The notes: generated from the sequence alone by a model not told the origin. Positions 1 to 6,966 are shown, counted from the stretch's first letter. The stretch: 12,519 bases of DNA from an uncultured archaeon (GCA_937896495.1 CALBNQ010000149.1:1-12519); one strand, 5' to 3'. Made by a program: numbers and translations.

Positions 1-37
1 CTCCTAGAATCGTCAGTAATGTCCCATCTACTTCCAT
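1..37 (-). CDS. 5' end of an unidentified gene (partial)
   Basis: An ATG on the minus strand at 37-35 lies one base after the polymerase stop codon (TAA at 41-39) and opens a frame that stays open to the window edge, reading MEVDGTLLTILG. The one-base spacing on the same strand suggests a third member of the deaminase-polymerase operon, translated by coupling or reinitiation. Twelve residues are too few to name a family. It could also be a chance open stretch. Confidence 0.4.
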   Translation of the reverse strand, partial: MEVDGTLLTILG

Positions 38-38
38 T

Positions 39-2597
39 TTAACTCCAGAAAAATTCGTCTAATCCTGTTTGTTTTGGTTTTCCTAAAATTGTATCAAAAT
101 CTAAATCCATTGATGATGTTATTTGTTCTAGCGTTGACTCTAAAAATTCCATATATTTTTTAACATCGATTTCTTCTTTTTTTGCCAATTCTACTGGTTT
201 TACCCCTGGTTTGTTTAAAATTTTGATAAAAGAAATTCTATCTCCTTTTTTTATTTCTCTAATTGATTCAAGTTGTTTTGCAGCTCTGATGTGTTGTGGA
301 ATTGTTTTTACATATTCAGATGGTGCTTTACTTAACATCACATTGAATGTTAATTCTTCTAGTGGTATTTCTTTTGCTTCTACTTTTTTACCACATGTGG
401 CAATTTTATTGGATATTTCTTTTTTTGCATTTGTAAAATCTTCCATGGTTTGAACTTTTGATAAAACTTCGATTAATTCATAAAATAAATTTTTTATAAA
501 CCCTGGAGTATGTGATTTTTTACCCGTTAATCCTTTAACGTCTACTTTACCTTCTTTTGTAACTCCAAGATAATTTTTCTTTCTGTTACTTAGTACACAA
601 TACCTGTAAGTTTTATCAATCTCTAAATCTACCCCATGATCTTTTTTTGCTTGTTCAATGACTGCATTGATTTGCTCAGCTGTTGGATTTTTAATAAATA
701 ATGAATCTGTATCCCCATACAGTACTTCAATTCCTGTCCCTTCACATTTTTTAATTGTTTCAAGAATTGTGAACCTACCAATTGCTGTTGTTGATTCTGC
801 TGCTGGTAAAAAGTACAGTGGAAAAATTTCTGCACCCATTACCCCGTAACTGGCATTTAAAATAACTTTGAGTGCTTGGCTGACTACTGTATATTGCTGT
901 CTTTGCTGTTCTGTAATTGTTTCTTTTTTTGATAAACTCTTGTAGTAATTTACCCTCAAATCTCTTAGAGATCCAATAATTAACGATGTAATTCCATTCT
1001 TTTTTGTACATGACCAGTGATTCGTTCCTGGAATTGTATTTTTTTTACATTCTTCATGTGGACATCTGACTGTTTCGTATGACAAATTTCTAACTTTGAT
1101 AATACTTGGATATAGACTTGCAAAGTCCATTACTACTACATCAAAATGAATACCTTCTTTTGGTTCTACAACTAAACCCCCTCTGTATTTCTTGTCTTTG
1201 ATTACTGCATCAGACATCACTCCTTCTGATTTTTGTTCGAGCTCTGCTCTTTTTGGAATTAGATAATTGTCTTTTCTGTGTTCATAGTATAACAAACTTC
1301 TAATCCACTGTGATACACCCATTCTTGCAATATCATCAACTGGCATTCTTCCAATCCTTGCAATAATTACAAGTAGGTTCATCAACAAATCATTGTTGAA
1401 ACTTGTAAGCTCATATGTTAACAATGCATCATTGTAACAATAATTTGCAGTTTGGTAAAGTGTCAATTCATCAAATTCTAAACCATAATCAATTTTTTCT
1501 TTCCCTAACAATGCTTTTGAAACTGCATTTAATGAAAAACTTGTATACTTTTGACTGAATGCATAGATTTGAAATGATCTGTTTGACAATGTTCTATACA
1601 AATCAATATGAACACCATGTCGTAATGTTGCAGAATCTCTCATCATGTAAAATGGATTTTCTGAATTTTTTACTCCCAATCTATCTGCTCTATTGTAAAG
1701 ATACGGTAAATCAAACTCATCTCCGTTATATGTTAGAACAAATGGAAATTCTTTGATAATCTTAAATGCATCTTGTATCATCTCTTTTTCTTTATCTAAA
1801 TCATAAAATGTTACTTTGATTTTTGAATCTAGTTCATTCTTGCCTTGTTCAGTACCTTCTGTTTTGAGTACAAAAATTTGATCAAATCCGTCACTTCCCT
1901 TTAATCCAATTGCTGTAATCTTTTTTTCGGCAATTTTCGGGTCAGGAATTCTTCCAATCTCTGCCTCTACTTCTATATCTACGCTCAGTCTTTTTATTTT
2001 TGGAATCGGTTGATTTAGTAATTCTGCCCATTCTGAAATGTATTTTTTGAACTCTTCTCCATCCACCATACTTTCACTATCTACTTTATCCCACAACAGG
2101 CTTTTTAGAGCAATTTTTACTTCGTCTGAAATTTCTAAATCATGTTGTTTGACTTCTCCCTTGATTATCTCATAATATTTTCCAACAATTAATTGTCTGT
2201 CGTATAAATAATTCTCATAATATTTTATGTCTGATTCCCATGTCTCAATTACATTTCTAATACTCTTGTCCCCTGAGGTTCCTCCAATTGCTAAAGGATC
2301 CATTGCTGTAATTTTTGACATTTCAACTTCTTTATCTTTGATCAAATCATGACGTTTAACAGATTTTATTTCTATGACGTCATCTCTTTCTTGAAGAAAA
2401 TCTAATTCATCTGGAGATAATCTTGAATAACAATATGGTTTATGGCCTGTTTGGTCTTTCCATAAAATTAATTTTTGTGATTTAGGTTCATAGAATTTCA
2501 AAACTACTGATTTCGAATTATTATCATAGGTAGCTGATACCAACATAGCTGGTGGCATACTTTCAATTTTTTCAGTCTCTTCTACACTTACTTGCAT
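39..2597 (-). CDS. polB: Family-B replicative DNA polymerase (PolB)
   Basis: DNA-templated DNA polymerase with 3'-5' proofreading, 852 aa, close to the usual length of archaeal PolB. The N-terminal exonuclease domain has Exo I (D207-I-E209), Exo II (YNGDEFD, N291/D293) and Exo III (YCYND, Y386/D390). The polymerase domain has motif A (DFASLYPS, 491-498), motif B (K577 to NASYG, 581-585), motif C (YGDTDS, 627-632) and the KKNYLG element (673-678). All catalytic acidic residues are present, so both activities should be intact. C512, C517 and C530 between motifs A and B form a possible metal-binding insertion. The C-terminus, QTGLDEFFWS, is a canonical PCNA-interacting (PIP) box from Q843, so the enzyme should be tethered to the sliding clamp. 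It starts with ATG two bases after the dCMP deaminase stop, as part of one minus-strand operon. Family assignment is secure. Thaumarchaea also carry PolD, so its share of replication cannot be read from here. Confidence 0.97.
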   Translation of the reverse strand: MQVSVEETEKIESMPPAMLVSATYDNNSKSVVLKFYEPKSQKLILWKDQTGHKPYCYSRLSPDELDFLQERDDVIEIKSVKRHDLIKDKEVEMSKITAMDPLAIGGTSGDKSIRNVIETWESDIKYYENYLYDRQLIVGKYYEIIKGEVKQHDLEISDEVKIALKSLLWDKVDSESMVDGEEFKKYISEWAELLNQPIPKIKRLSVDIEVEAEIGRIPDPKIAEKKITAIGLKGSDGFDQIFVLKTEGTEQGKNELDSKIKVTFYDLDKEKEMIQDAFKIIKEFPFVLTYNGDEFDLPYLYNRADRLGVKNSENPFYMMRDSATLRHGVHIDLYRTLSNRSFQIYAFSQKYTSFSLNAVSKALLGKEKIDYGLEFDELTLYQTANYCYNDALLTYELTSFNNDLLMNLLVIIARIGRMPVDDIARMGVSQWIRSLLYYEHRKDNYLIPKRAELEQKSEGVMSDAVIKDKKYRGGLVVEPKEGIHFDVVVMDFASLYPSIIKVRNLSYETVRCPHEECKKNTIPGTNHWSCTKKNGITSLIIGSLRDLRVNYYKSLSKKETITEQQRQQYTVVSQALKVILNASYGVMGAEIFPLYFLPAAESTTAIGRFTILETIKKCEGTGIEVLYGDTDSLFIKNPTAEQINAVIEQAKKDHGVDLEIDKTYRYCVLSNRKKNYLGVTKEGKVDVKGLTGKKSHTPGFIKNLFYELIEVLSKVQTMEDFTNAKKEISNKIATCGKKVEAKEIPLEELTFNVMLSKAPSEYVKTIPQHIRAAKQLESIREIKKGDRISFIKILNKPGVKPVELAKKEEIDVKKYMEFLESTLEQITSSMDLDFDTILGKPKQTGLDEFFWS

Positions 2598-2599
2598 TA

Positions 2600-3124
2600 T
2601 TACTCAGATTTTTCATATTTGTTTACTAGTTCTTTTGCCCATCTTGAAATTTTACTTTTATCTAAATGAATGACTTCCACTCCTGCTTCTGATAATAAAT
2701 CAAAATCTGTTTCAGGATATGAATCTAGACAAACAAATTTTCTAATTCCTATAGTAATTGCCATTTTGGTGCATTCTAAACATGGAACAAATGTTGTGTA
2801 TAGTATTGCTCCTTTAATCCCTGCCTCTATACCTAAAATTGCACAATGCATTATTGCATTTGCTTCTGCATGGTTGCATAGACACCTATCTAATGATGCA
2901 CCTGATTTTATTTTTCCATCCATTCTGTCTTGACATCTTTTACATCCTCCTTCAAAACAATTTTTGATTCCTGGGGGTGTTCCATTGTACCCTGTAGCTA
3001 ATTGTCTATTATTCCTAACAATTACTGCTCCCACTTGTCGTGTAACACAATTTGAACGCAATTTTGCTAACTCTGCTTGTAACATAAAATATTCATCCCA
3101 ATCTGGTCTGTCAAAAGTACTCAT
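2600..3124 (-). CDS. dCMP deaminase family protein
   Basis: Zinc-dependent cytidine/deoxycytidylate deaminase, 174 aa, the normal size for dCMP deaminase. It would convert dCMP to dUMP in the cytosol, feeding dTMP synthesis. The catalytic signature is complete: H85-A-E87 (zinc ligand and proton-shuttling Glu) and P114-C115-L-E-C118. The N-terminal stretch around C26 (NCVTRQVGAVIV) and the TGYNGTPPG turn at 44-52 are typical of the ComEB/dCMP deaminase branch. Further cysteines (C56, C61, C64, C81, C83) could hold a second metal, as in some dCMP deaminases. Its ATG lies 25.5 bases from the centre of a TATA-like CATATATG, suggesting a leaderless message and the head of the operon. Only two bases separate it from polB, so nucleotide supply and polymerase are probably co-expressed. 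The precise substrate (dCMP or another cytosine nucleotide) is inferred from family. Confidence 0.93.
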   Translation of the reverse strand: MSTFDRPDWDEYFMLQAELAKLRSNCVTRQVGAVIVRNNRQLATGYNGTPPGIKNCFEGGCKRCQDRMDGKIKSGASLDRCLCNHAEANAIMHCAILGIEAGIKGAILYTTFVPCLECTKMAITIGIRKFVCLDSYPETDFDLLSEAGVEVIHLDKSKISRWAKELVNKYEKSE

Positions 3125-3145
3125 ATCATGCCTACCTGTCTACTC

Positions 3146-3153
3146 CATATATG
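3146..3153 (-). promoter_or_regulatory. TATA-like box of the deaminase-polB operon
   Basis: CATATATG, itself palindromic, is centred 25.5 bases upstream of the deaminase ATG (first base 3124). This fits an archaeal TATA box driving a leaderless transcript. Confidence 0.6.
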
Positions 3154-3205
3154 ATTCACTCTGGATGTCGTCTGGTTACTTTCTTCTATAGTATGAATAA
3201 TGAAT

Positions 3206-3234
3206 GTGTTAAACACGTGTCCAAATCACGTGAT
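3206..3234. promoter_or_regulatory. Palindrome cluster with two CACGTG cores (candidate operator)
   Basis: This stretch of the 179-base divergent spacer holds GTGTT-A-AACAC (3206-3216), overlapping ACACGTGT (3213-3220), followed by the ten-base perfect palindrome ATCACGTGAT (3225-3234). The two CACGTG centres are 13 bases apart. The cluster lies between the TATA boxes of the deaminase and the helicase, so a dimeric regulator bound here could act on both. The remainder of the spacer shows only the two promoters. That it is a regulator site is inference. Confidence 0.4.
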
Positions 3235-3268
3235 CTTGAGTGTAACATAGTTTTTAGCTACACGAAAG

Positions 3269-3276
3269 CATAAAAT
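3269..3276 (+). promoter_or_regulatory. TATA-like box of the Hef-like helicase
   Basis: CATAAAAT is centred 31.5 bases before the ATG at 3304 and only 13.5 bases before the earlier in-frame ATG at 3286. Archaeal initiation falls about 25 bases after the TATA centre, so the start at 3304 is preferred. Confidence 0.5.
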
Positions 3277-3303
3277 CAATACTTTATGGTTTTTCTTTAT
3301 ACT

Positions 3304-4812
3304 ATGACACAATATCTTGATAAAAAATACATCCAGAAAAATTCTATTGAAAAAAGAGACTATCAGGTAAATCTTGCAAGTCAAGCAATTAATGAAAATT
3401 GTATTATTGTTTTACCTACTGGTCTTGGAAAAACTGCAATTGCATTAACTATAATTGCAGAATATCTCTCAAAAGGTTCTGGTGGAGTTTTATTTTTGGC
3501 ACCAACTAGAGTTTTAGTTAATCAACATTATGAATTTCTTAAAGAACATCTTACTTTAGAAGATATTTCATTAATTACTGGTGAGGATTCTATTGAAAAA
3601 AGAACAAAACTTTGGAAATGCAGTGTAATTTGTGCAACACCTGAGATTGCACGAAATGATTTTGCGCGTGGAATAATATCTTCTGAACAATTTACATTGG
3701 TAATTTTTGATGAAGTGCATAGAACCGTTGGTGATTATGCATATTCAGGGATTGCAGAAAGATTTGAGGACACTAATGTGAGACTTGTTGGAATGACTGC
3801 TACTCTTCCTAGTGAAAAAGAAAAAGCTCGTGAAATAATGACTAGACTTAAAATTTCATGTGTTGCTGAAAGAAATGAAAATAGTTCTGATGTAAAACCT
3901 TACACGCAAGAAACACGTACTGAGTGGATCAAAGTTGAATTACCTTCTGAATTAAAAACAATCCAATCTTTATTGAAATCCTCACTTGATCAACGATATG
4001 ACACTTTACGAGAAAATGGTATAAAATTAACTTCCCAACAATCTTTGTCTGCATTACTTAGAATTAGGCAATTTGTATTATCTCAAAATAGACGTTCAGC
4101 AAAACCATTATTCACTGCAATCCGAATTCATTATGCTCTAAACATGCTTGAGGTTCATGGCATCACCCCTTTTTTGAAATTCTGTGCTCGTACTCAAGCA
4201 AAAAAAGGAGTCGGTATCAAAGATCTCTTTGAACTTGATCCTAATTTTACCAAAGCTGTTAGTCTTGCAAAAAGTGCACAATCTAATGGAATAGAACATT
4301 CTAAAATTCCAAAACTTAAAGAAATTTTAGAATCGGTTCCTGGAAAGGCCTTAATCTTTACTAGTTATCGAGATTCAGTTGATTTGATTTTTAACAAGTT
4401 AAACGAGATGGGAATTCCTGCTGGAATTTTGATTGGAAAGGCTGGTGATACGGGATTAAAACAAAAAAAGCAAATTGAAACTGTGCAAAAATTTCGTGAT
4501 GGTATTTTCCAAGTACTAGTAGCTACCCGTGTTGGTGAAGAGGGATTAGATATTGCAGAAGTCAATCAAGTTATTTTTTATGATAATGTTCCAAGCTCCA
4601 TAAGATTTGTTCAAAGACGTGGAAGAACTGGACGAAAAGATACTGGCAAACTAGTAGTACTAATTGCAAAAAATACTATTGATGAAACATACTATTGGAT
4701 TGGTCAACGAAAAATTACTGCCTCAAAATCTATGGGTACTAAAATGACCCAATTACTTGAAAAAAATCAAAAAATAGATTCAGGAAAAACCGGGTTAGAT
4801 GCGTTTCTTTAA
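3304..4812 (+). CDS. Hef/FANCM-like superfamily 2 helicase, nuclease-free
   Basis: ATP-dependent DNA helicase/translocase of the archaeal Hef (FANCM, Mph1) helicase branch, expected to remodel stalled forks and branched DNA. Numbered from the preferred ATG (502 aa): RDYQ at 18-21, Walker A PTGLGKT at 38-44, DEVH box at 136-139, motif III TAT at 165-167, motif IV near 349-357, motif V TRVGEEGLDI around 408-417 and motif VI QRRGRTGR at 437-444. The stretch between about 200 and 330 is helical and Lys/Arg-rich, where Hef carries its DNA-binding insertion. There is no ERCC4/XPF nuclease domain, unlike euryarchaeal Hef. The last eight residues, KTGLDAFL, resemble a PIP box (L498, F501, L502). An in-frame ATG at 3286 adds six residues but sits too close to the TATA box. 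The stop overlaps that of the opposing gene by four bases. The family is clear; the biological role is inferred. Confidence 0.92.
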   Translation: MTQYLDKKYIQKNSIEKRDYQVNLASQAINENCIIVLPTGLGKTAIALTIIAEYLSKGSGGVLFLAPTRVLVNQHYEFLKEHLTLEDISLITGEDSIEKRTKLWKCSVICATPEIARNDFARGIISSEQFTLVIFDEVHRTVGDYAYSGIAERFEDTNVRLVGMTATLPSEKEKAREIMTRLKISCVAERNENSSDVKPYTQETRTEWIKVELPSELKTIQSLLKSSLDQRYDTLRENGIKLTSQQSLSALLRIRQFVLSQNRRSAKPLFTAIRIHYALNMLEVHGITPFLKFCARTQAKKGVGIKDLFELDPNFTKAVSLAKSAQSNGIEHSKIPKLKEILESVPGKALIFTSYRDSVDLIFNKLNEMGIPAGILIGKAGDTGLKQKKQIETVQKFRDGIFQVLVATRVGEEGLDIAEVNQVIFYDNVPSSIRFVQRRGRTGRKDTGKLVVLIAKNTIDETYYWIGQRKITASKSMGTKMTQLLEKNQKIDSGKTGLDAFL

Positions 4813-5105
4813 TTTTTATACTGTTTTTTAATTTCTTCAAAAATTACCTGTTTTCTTTGTATTACCTTGTTTTTCATTCCTGTTTCTAAATGATGTATAC
4901 TACTTTTTTTTAATTCTAATAAATTCTCTAATCTGATATCAAATTGATTTTGAAGAAAATTATTTGTTCCCTCAAAACCTCCTTCCATCTCTAAATTCTC
5001 AAACACATCTTTTGTTAAACTATTGATTGATTTTTCTAAATTCTCTAAAACCTCATCTAGTACTTTTTCTGTTAATACCAACAACTTACTAAATTCTATG
5101 CCCAC
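4809..5105 (-). CDS. Hypothetical coiled-coil protein, 98 aa
   Basis: I do not recognise a family. The 98-residue product is highly charged and almost wholly helical in appearance, with heptad-like leucines and isoleucines through residues 8-40 and again 55-95, broken by a Gly-rich turn (EGGFEGTNN) near 41-49. This suggests a two-segment coiled coil or helical hairpin. It has no signal peptide, membrane span or cysteine. The start is GTG at 5105-5103, with a weak AGGA about nine bases upstream. It follows the parvulin gene by 24 bases on the same strand, so it is probably the last gene of that transcript. Its TAA overlaps the helicase TAA by four bases. Lysine and glutamate richness superficially recalls stalk subunits of ATPases, but I see nothing decisive. 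Confidence 0.7.
   Translation of the reverse strand: MGIEFSKLLVLTEKVLDEVLENLEKSINSLTKDVFENLEMEGGFEGTNNFLQNQFDIRLENLLELKKSSIHHLETGMKNKVIQRKQVIFEEIKKQYKN
4813..4829 (+). terminator. T-tract terminator after the helicase gene
   Basis: Runs of five and six T (4813-4817 and 4824-4829) follow directly after the helicase stop. Archaeal RNA polymerase commonly terminates at such tracts without a hairpin. They lie inside the 3' end of the opposing coding sequence, so the two messages would overlap. Confidence 0.4.
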
Positions 5106-5129
5106 AAAAAATGTTTCCTGGTAGTGACC

Positions 5130-5405
5130 CTAGCCTAATCTTTTAATTATATGATATCCAAACTCAGTCTTTACAGGCTCTGATATTTCTCCTACTTGTA
5201 ATTTAAAAGCCACATTTTCAAATTCTTTTACCATTTGCCCCTTTACAAAATATCCCAAATCTCCTTCTTTTTTACTACTTGGACATGTGGAAATTTGTTT
5301 TGCTACTGCTCCAAATTTTTCACCTTTCTTTATTTTTTCTAAAATATCTGTAGCTTCGCTTTGTTTTGCTACTAGTATGTGTGAACATTTAATTTTATTT
5401 GACAT
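5130..5405 (-). CDS. Single-domain parvulin peptidyl-prolyl isomerase
   Basis: Peptidyl-prolyl cis/trans isomerase of the parvulin (rotamase) family, 91 aa, a bare catalytic domain without signal peptide or chaperone arms. It matches the small archaeal parvulins known from Cenarchaeum (CsPinA) and Nitrosopumilus (NmPin). Active-site residues visible are H9 in CSHIL, C41 in the CPSSKKEGDLGYF stretch, M58, F62 and H85 in the C-terminal GYHIIK. The lysine-rich face around residues 24-46 fits the basic patch reported for thaumarchaeal parvulins, but I cannot assign a location from sequence alone. A TATA-like AAATAAAG (5429-5436) is centred about 27.5 bases upstream of its ATG, so it may have its own leaderless transcript. 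It is also 65 bases behind the flavin-protein gene on the same strand. Assignment is confident. Confidence 0.95.
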   Translation of the reverse strand: MSNKIKCSHILVAKQSEATDILEKIKKGEKFGAVAKQISTCPSSKKEGDLGYFVKGQMVKEFENVAFKLQVGEISEPVKTEFGYHIIKRLG

Positions 5406-5428
5406 TGAATTGTTTCTTTTATTTGCCT

Positions 5429-5436
5429 CTTTATTT
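5429..5436 (-). promoter_or_regulatory. Possible TATA-like box of the parvulin gene
   Basis: AAATAAAG on the minus strand is centred 27.5 bases before the parvulin ATG, in the 65-base gap behind the flavin-protein gene. A second A/T-rich octamer lies closer (about -16) but is too near to serve. Weak call. Confidence 0.35.
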
Positions 5437-5470
5437 GTTGGGATCTATTTTAGATGTAGTTGATACTTTC

Positions 5471-5869
5471 TTAATTCAATCCCCAACTAGTTTTATTTTT
5501 AGGAATAATTTTTAAAAACGGTGCTTCTTTTTCTTTCCATGGGTCTCGTCTGACCCATTCAAACTTTTTAAAAAATATGTCATACAATTCTTGAAACTCC
5601 CCTCCATGTTCTATGATTTCTGTTTGTCCTTGAATACAAACAGCTTTGTGTTGTCCTGATTTGTAAATATCAATTACAATACTTGCATTGGTATTTTTTT
5701 TGATATTCCTAAATGCTCTAGTATCATAATCTGTTGCAATGATGATACATTTTTTATAAAATACAAATGAAACTGGCTTTACATGTGGAATATCATTATG
5801 TGATGTTGCAATTCTTGCCTCCTCCAATGTTTTTAGAAACTCTATTTCTTTATGATTAAATTCAATCAA
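5471..5869 (-). CDS. Pyridoxamine 5'-phosphate oxidase-like flavin-binding split-barrel protein
   Basis: A 132-aa protein of the PNPOx-like split beta-barrel fold, typically a homodimer binding FMN, F420 or heme at the subunit interface. The pattern is visible: an N-terminal helix and strand FLKTLEEARIATSHNDIPHV (11-30), KPVSFVFY (31-38), IIIATDYDTRAFRNIKKN (42-59; the usual strand, Lys/Arg and cofactor-phosphate segment), then ASIVIDIY (62-69) and a VCIQGQTEII strand (77-86). I cannot tell the substrate, so true pyridoxine oxidase activity should not be assumed. The start is TTG at 5869-5867, overlapping the TGA of the upstream 92-aa gene in the sequence TTGA, which points to translational coupling. 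No in-frame ATG is available before the conserved region. Confidence 0.85.
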   Translation of the reverse strand: MIEFNHKEIEFLKTLEEARIATSHNDIPHVKPVSFVFYKKCIIIATDYDTRAFRNIKKNTNASIVIDIYKSGQHKAVCIQGQTEIIEHGGEFQELYDIFFKKFEWVRRDPWKEKEAPFLKIIPKNKTSWGLN

Positions 5870-6144
5870 CTGAAAATACGTTCTCTAATTTCTGGAATGT
5901 GTTTGTACACTATATCTCTGACTTTGATCTGTTCTTCTGCAGTTGGTGCTTCTTCTTGTGTGCTTAGAATAGCTCCACTCATTCCAAGTGCCATTCCCAT
6001 AATCACGCCGTACACAAACTCTTTTGGATTGTCTACTTTGAGCACTTCGTTGTTTTGTTTTATCTCATCTAAATAATTTGGAATAGTTGTTATTGCTCCA
6101 TTGATAGTTTGGAGAATAATTGCCTCTAATTGTTCTTCATTCAT
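5866..6144 (-). CDS. Hypothetical protein, 92 aa
   Basis: Not recognised beyond a likely thaumarchaeal conserved hypothetical. The 92 residues are predicted helical, with a small-residue, Met/Gly-rich segment YGVIMGMALGMSGAIL at about 45-60 that is hydrophobic enough for a buried or loosely membrane-associated helix, flanked by acidic stretches. There is no signal peptide or Cys/His cluster. Its ATG is 26.5 bases from the centre of a TTTATTAA box, so it is probably leaderless and heads the minus-strand unit. Its TGA overlaps the TTG start of the flavin-protein gene by three bases, suggesting the two products are made together and may act together. Confidence 0.75.
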   Translation of the reverse strand: MNEEQLEAIILQTINGAITTIPNYLDEIKQNNEVLKVDNPKEFVYGVIMGMALGMSGAILSTQEEAPTAEEQIKVRDIVYKHIPEIRERIFS

Positions 6145-6166
6145 ACGGTTGGCTTTGGATGAATTC

Positions 6167-6174
6167 TTAATAAA
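6167..6174 (-). promoter_or_regulatory. TATA-like box of the 92-aa/flavin-protein unit
   Basis: TTTATTAA on the minus strand is centred 26.5 bases before the ATG whose first base is 6144. A CACGTG palindrome sits ten bases further upstream. Confidence 0.6.
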
Positions 6175-6183
6175 TCTGACATT

Positions 6184-6191
6184 TCACGTGA
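6184..6191. promoter_or_regulatory. TCACGTGA palindrome (candidate operator)
   Basis: An eight-base perfect palindrome with the same CACGTG core as the cluster in the deaminase/helicase spacer. It lies directly upstream of the minus-strand TATA box in the divergent spacer before DUF2203. The site could be bound by the same regulator. Inference only. Confidence 0.35.
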
Positions 6192-6274
6192 TGATTTTTT
6201 TATATTGCTATTTCACAATCTATCATTTCTATCTTGAATGATTTTTAATTGAATTACTTTCATCACGCCTAAGA

Positions 6275-6282
6275 TTTTTAAT
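6275..6282 (+). promoter_or_regulatory. TATA-like box of the DUF2203 gene
   Basis: TTTTTAAT is centred 25.5 bases before the ATG at 6304, consistent with a leaderless message. Confidence 0.6.
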
Positions 6283-6303
6283 CAAGAGCCTATAGTTAGA
6301 AAC

Positions 6304-6705
6304 ATGTTTTCTTTTTTTACAACTGCTGAGGCAAACAAAACCCTTCCTGACGTGATTAAAAAATATGAACTAGCTTTATCAAAAAACAATGAAGTTCGAA
6401 AAATTGAACAAGAATTACAATTGTGTGCATCTACTACCAATTCCTTTAAAGAATATGTTACGTTAAAACAAAATCTTAATTCAGCAATAACAAAATTTTA
6501 TGAGTCCTTGGAAATTCTTGAAAATACTGGAGTTGTGGTAAAAAGTATTGAGCAAGGTTTACTTGATTTTCCTTCAAAACGATTTGATGAGGAAGTTTGG
6601 CTTTGTTGGAAGTATGGCGAAACTGAAATAAAATTTTGGCATGAAAAAGATTCTGGTTTTATGGGAAGAAAACCCATTGAAGTAAGTGATGAGTCTTTAG
6701 TCTAA
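6304..6705 (+). CDS. DUF2203 family protein
   Basis: A 133-aa soluble protein matching the DUF2203 pattern as I know it. It has an N-terminal FTTAEANKTLPDV motif (5-17, the 'eaN.lLP' signature), a long central helical/coiled-coil section (18-72), then the conserved GVVVKSIEQGLLDFP block (76-90) and the C-terminal EVWLCWKYGE...IKFWHEKDSGFMGRKPI block (97-125). The last two carry the family's invariant Trp, His, Glu and Gly residues. The function of DUF2203 is not known to me. It has its own promoter and stands alone on the plus strand. Its TAA overlaps the stop of the opposing zinc-finger gene by four bases. Confidence 0.9.
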   Translation: MFSFFTTAEANKTLPDVIKKYELALSKNNEVRKIEQELQLCASTTNSFKEYVTLKQNLNSAITKFYESLEILENTGVVVKSIEQGLLDFPSKRFDEEVWLCWKYGETEIKFWHEKDSGFMGRKPIEVSDESLV

Positions 6706-6911
6706 TCTTTTTTTAACCTTTTTGCGTCTCTACAAACACCACAAAGATATGATTTTTTAAAATCCTCTAATTCTTTTTTAAATGAACTTGTTTGATAGTA
6801 TGATTCTCCTGTTTGTAATCCTCCTGGAACTTGTTTTTCACATTTATTACAATTGATTTTTTCATTGAATCTAACCTTTTTTTCATTCTCTAATATTCTG
6901 CCAATTATCAT
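6702..6911 (-). CDS. Small zinc-finger protein, 69 aa
   Basis: A 69-aa basic protein with two CxxC knuckles, C21-N-K-C24 and C57-G-V-C60, spaced for a single four-cysteine zinc site (ribbon or treble-clef type). Between them lies a helical EL.DFKKSY segment, and the tail is rich in Lys/Arg (RDAKRLKKD), which could contact nucleic acid. Family not recognised. The ATG is placed 25.5 bases from the centre of a TATA-like TTTAATAT, so it is probably a single leaderless gene. Its TAG overlaps the DUF2203 TAA by four bases. Its role in nucleic-acid binding is inferred from charge and fold only. Confidence 0.8.
   Translation of the reverse strand: MIIGRILENEKKVRFNEKINCNKCEKQVPGGLQTGESYYQTSSFKKELEDFKKSYLCGVCRDAKRLKKD
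6708..6723 (+). terminator. T-tract terminator after DUF2203
   Basis: Seven T (6708-6714) and five T (6719-6723) follow three bases after the DUF2203 stop. They lie inside the Lys-codon-rich 3' end of the opposing gene, so termination occurs within that gene. Confidence 0.4.
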
Positions 6912-6932
6912 GGTATTTTTGATTGAGTGTAA

Positions 6933-6940
6933 ATATTAAA
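6933..6940 (-). promoter_or_regulatory. TATA-like box of the 69-aa zinc-finger gene
   Basis: TTTAATAT on the minus strand is centred 25.5 bases before the ATG (first base 6911). Confidence 0.6.
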
Positions 6941-6966
6941 AATATCGTAGATTAAAAACTCATGAA

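Noticed and set aside
775..1011. Short minus-strand frame within polB (and similar frames elsewhere in polB)
   Set aside because: It lies in a shifted frame of an intact, motif-complete polymerase; no independent promoter or conserved motif.
3286..3303. Upstream in-frame ATG for the helicase
   Set aside because: It is only about 13 bases from the TATA-like box, too close for a transcript to include it; the ATG at 3304 fits better.
6188..6194. GTGATGA resembling a C box of a C/D guide RNA
   Set aside because: No CTGA D box follows at a suitable distance, and the match overlaps the CACGTG palindrome and promoter region.
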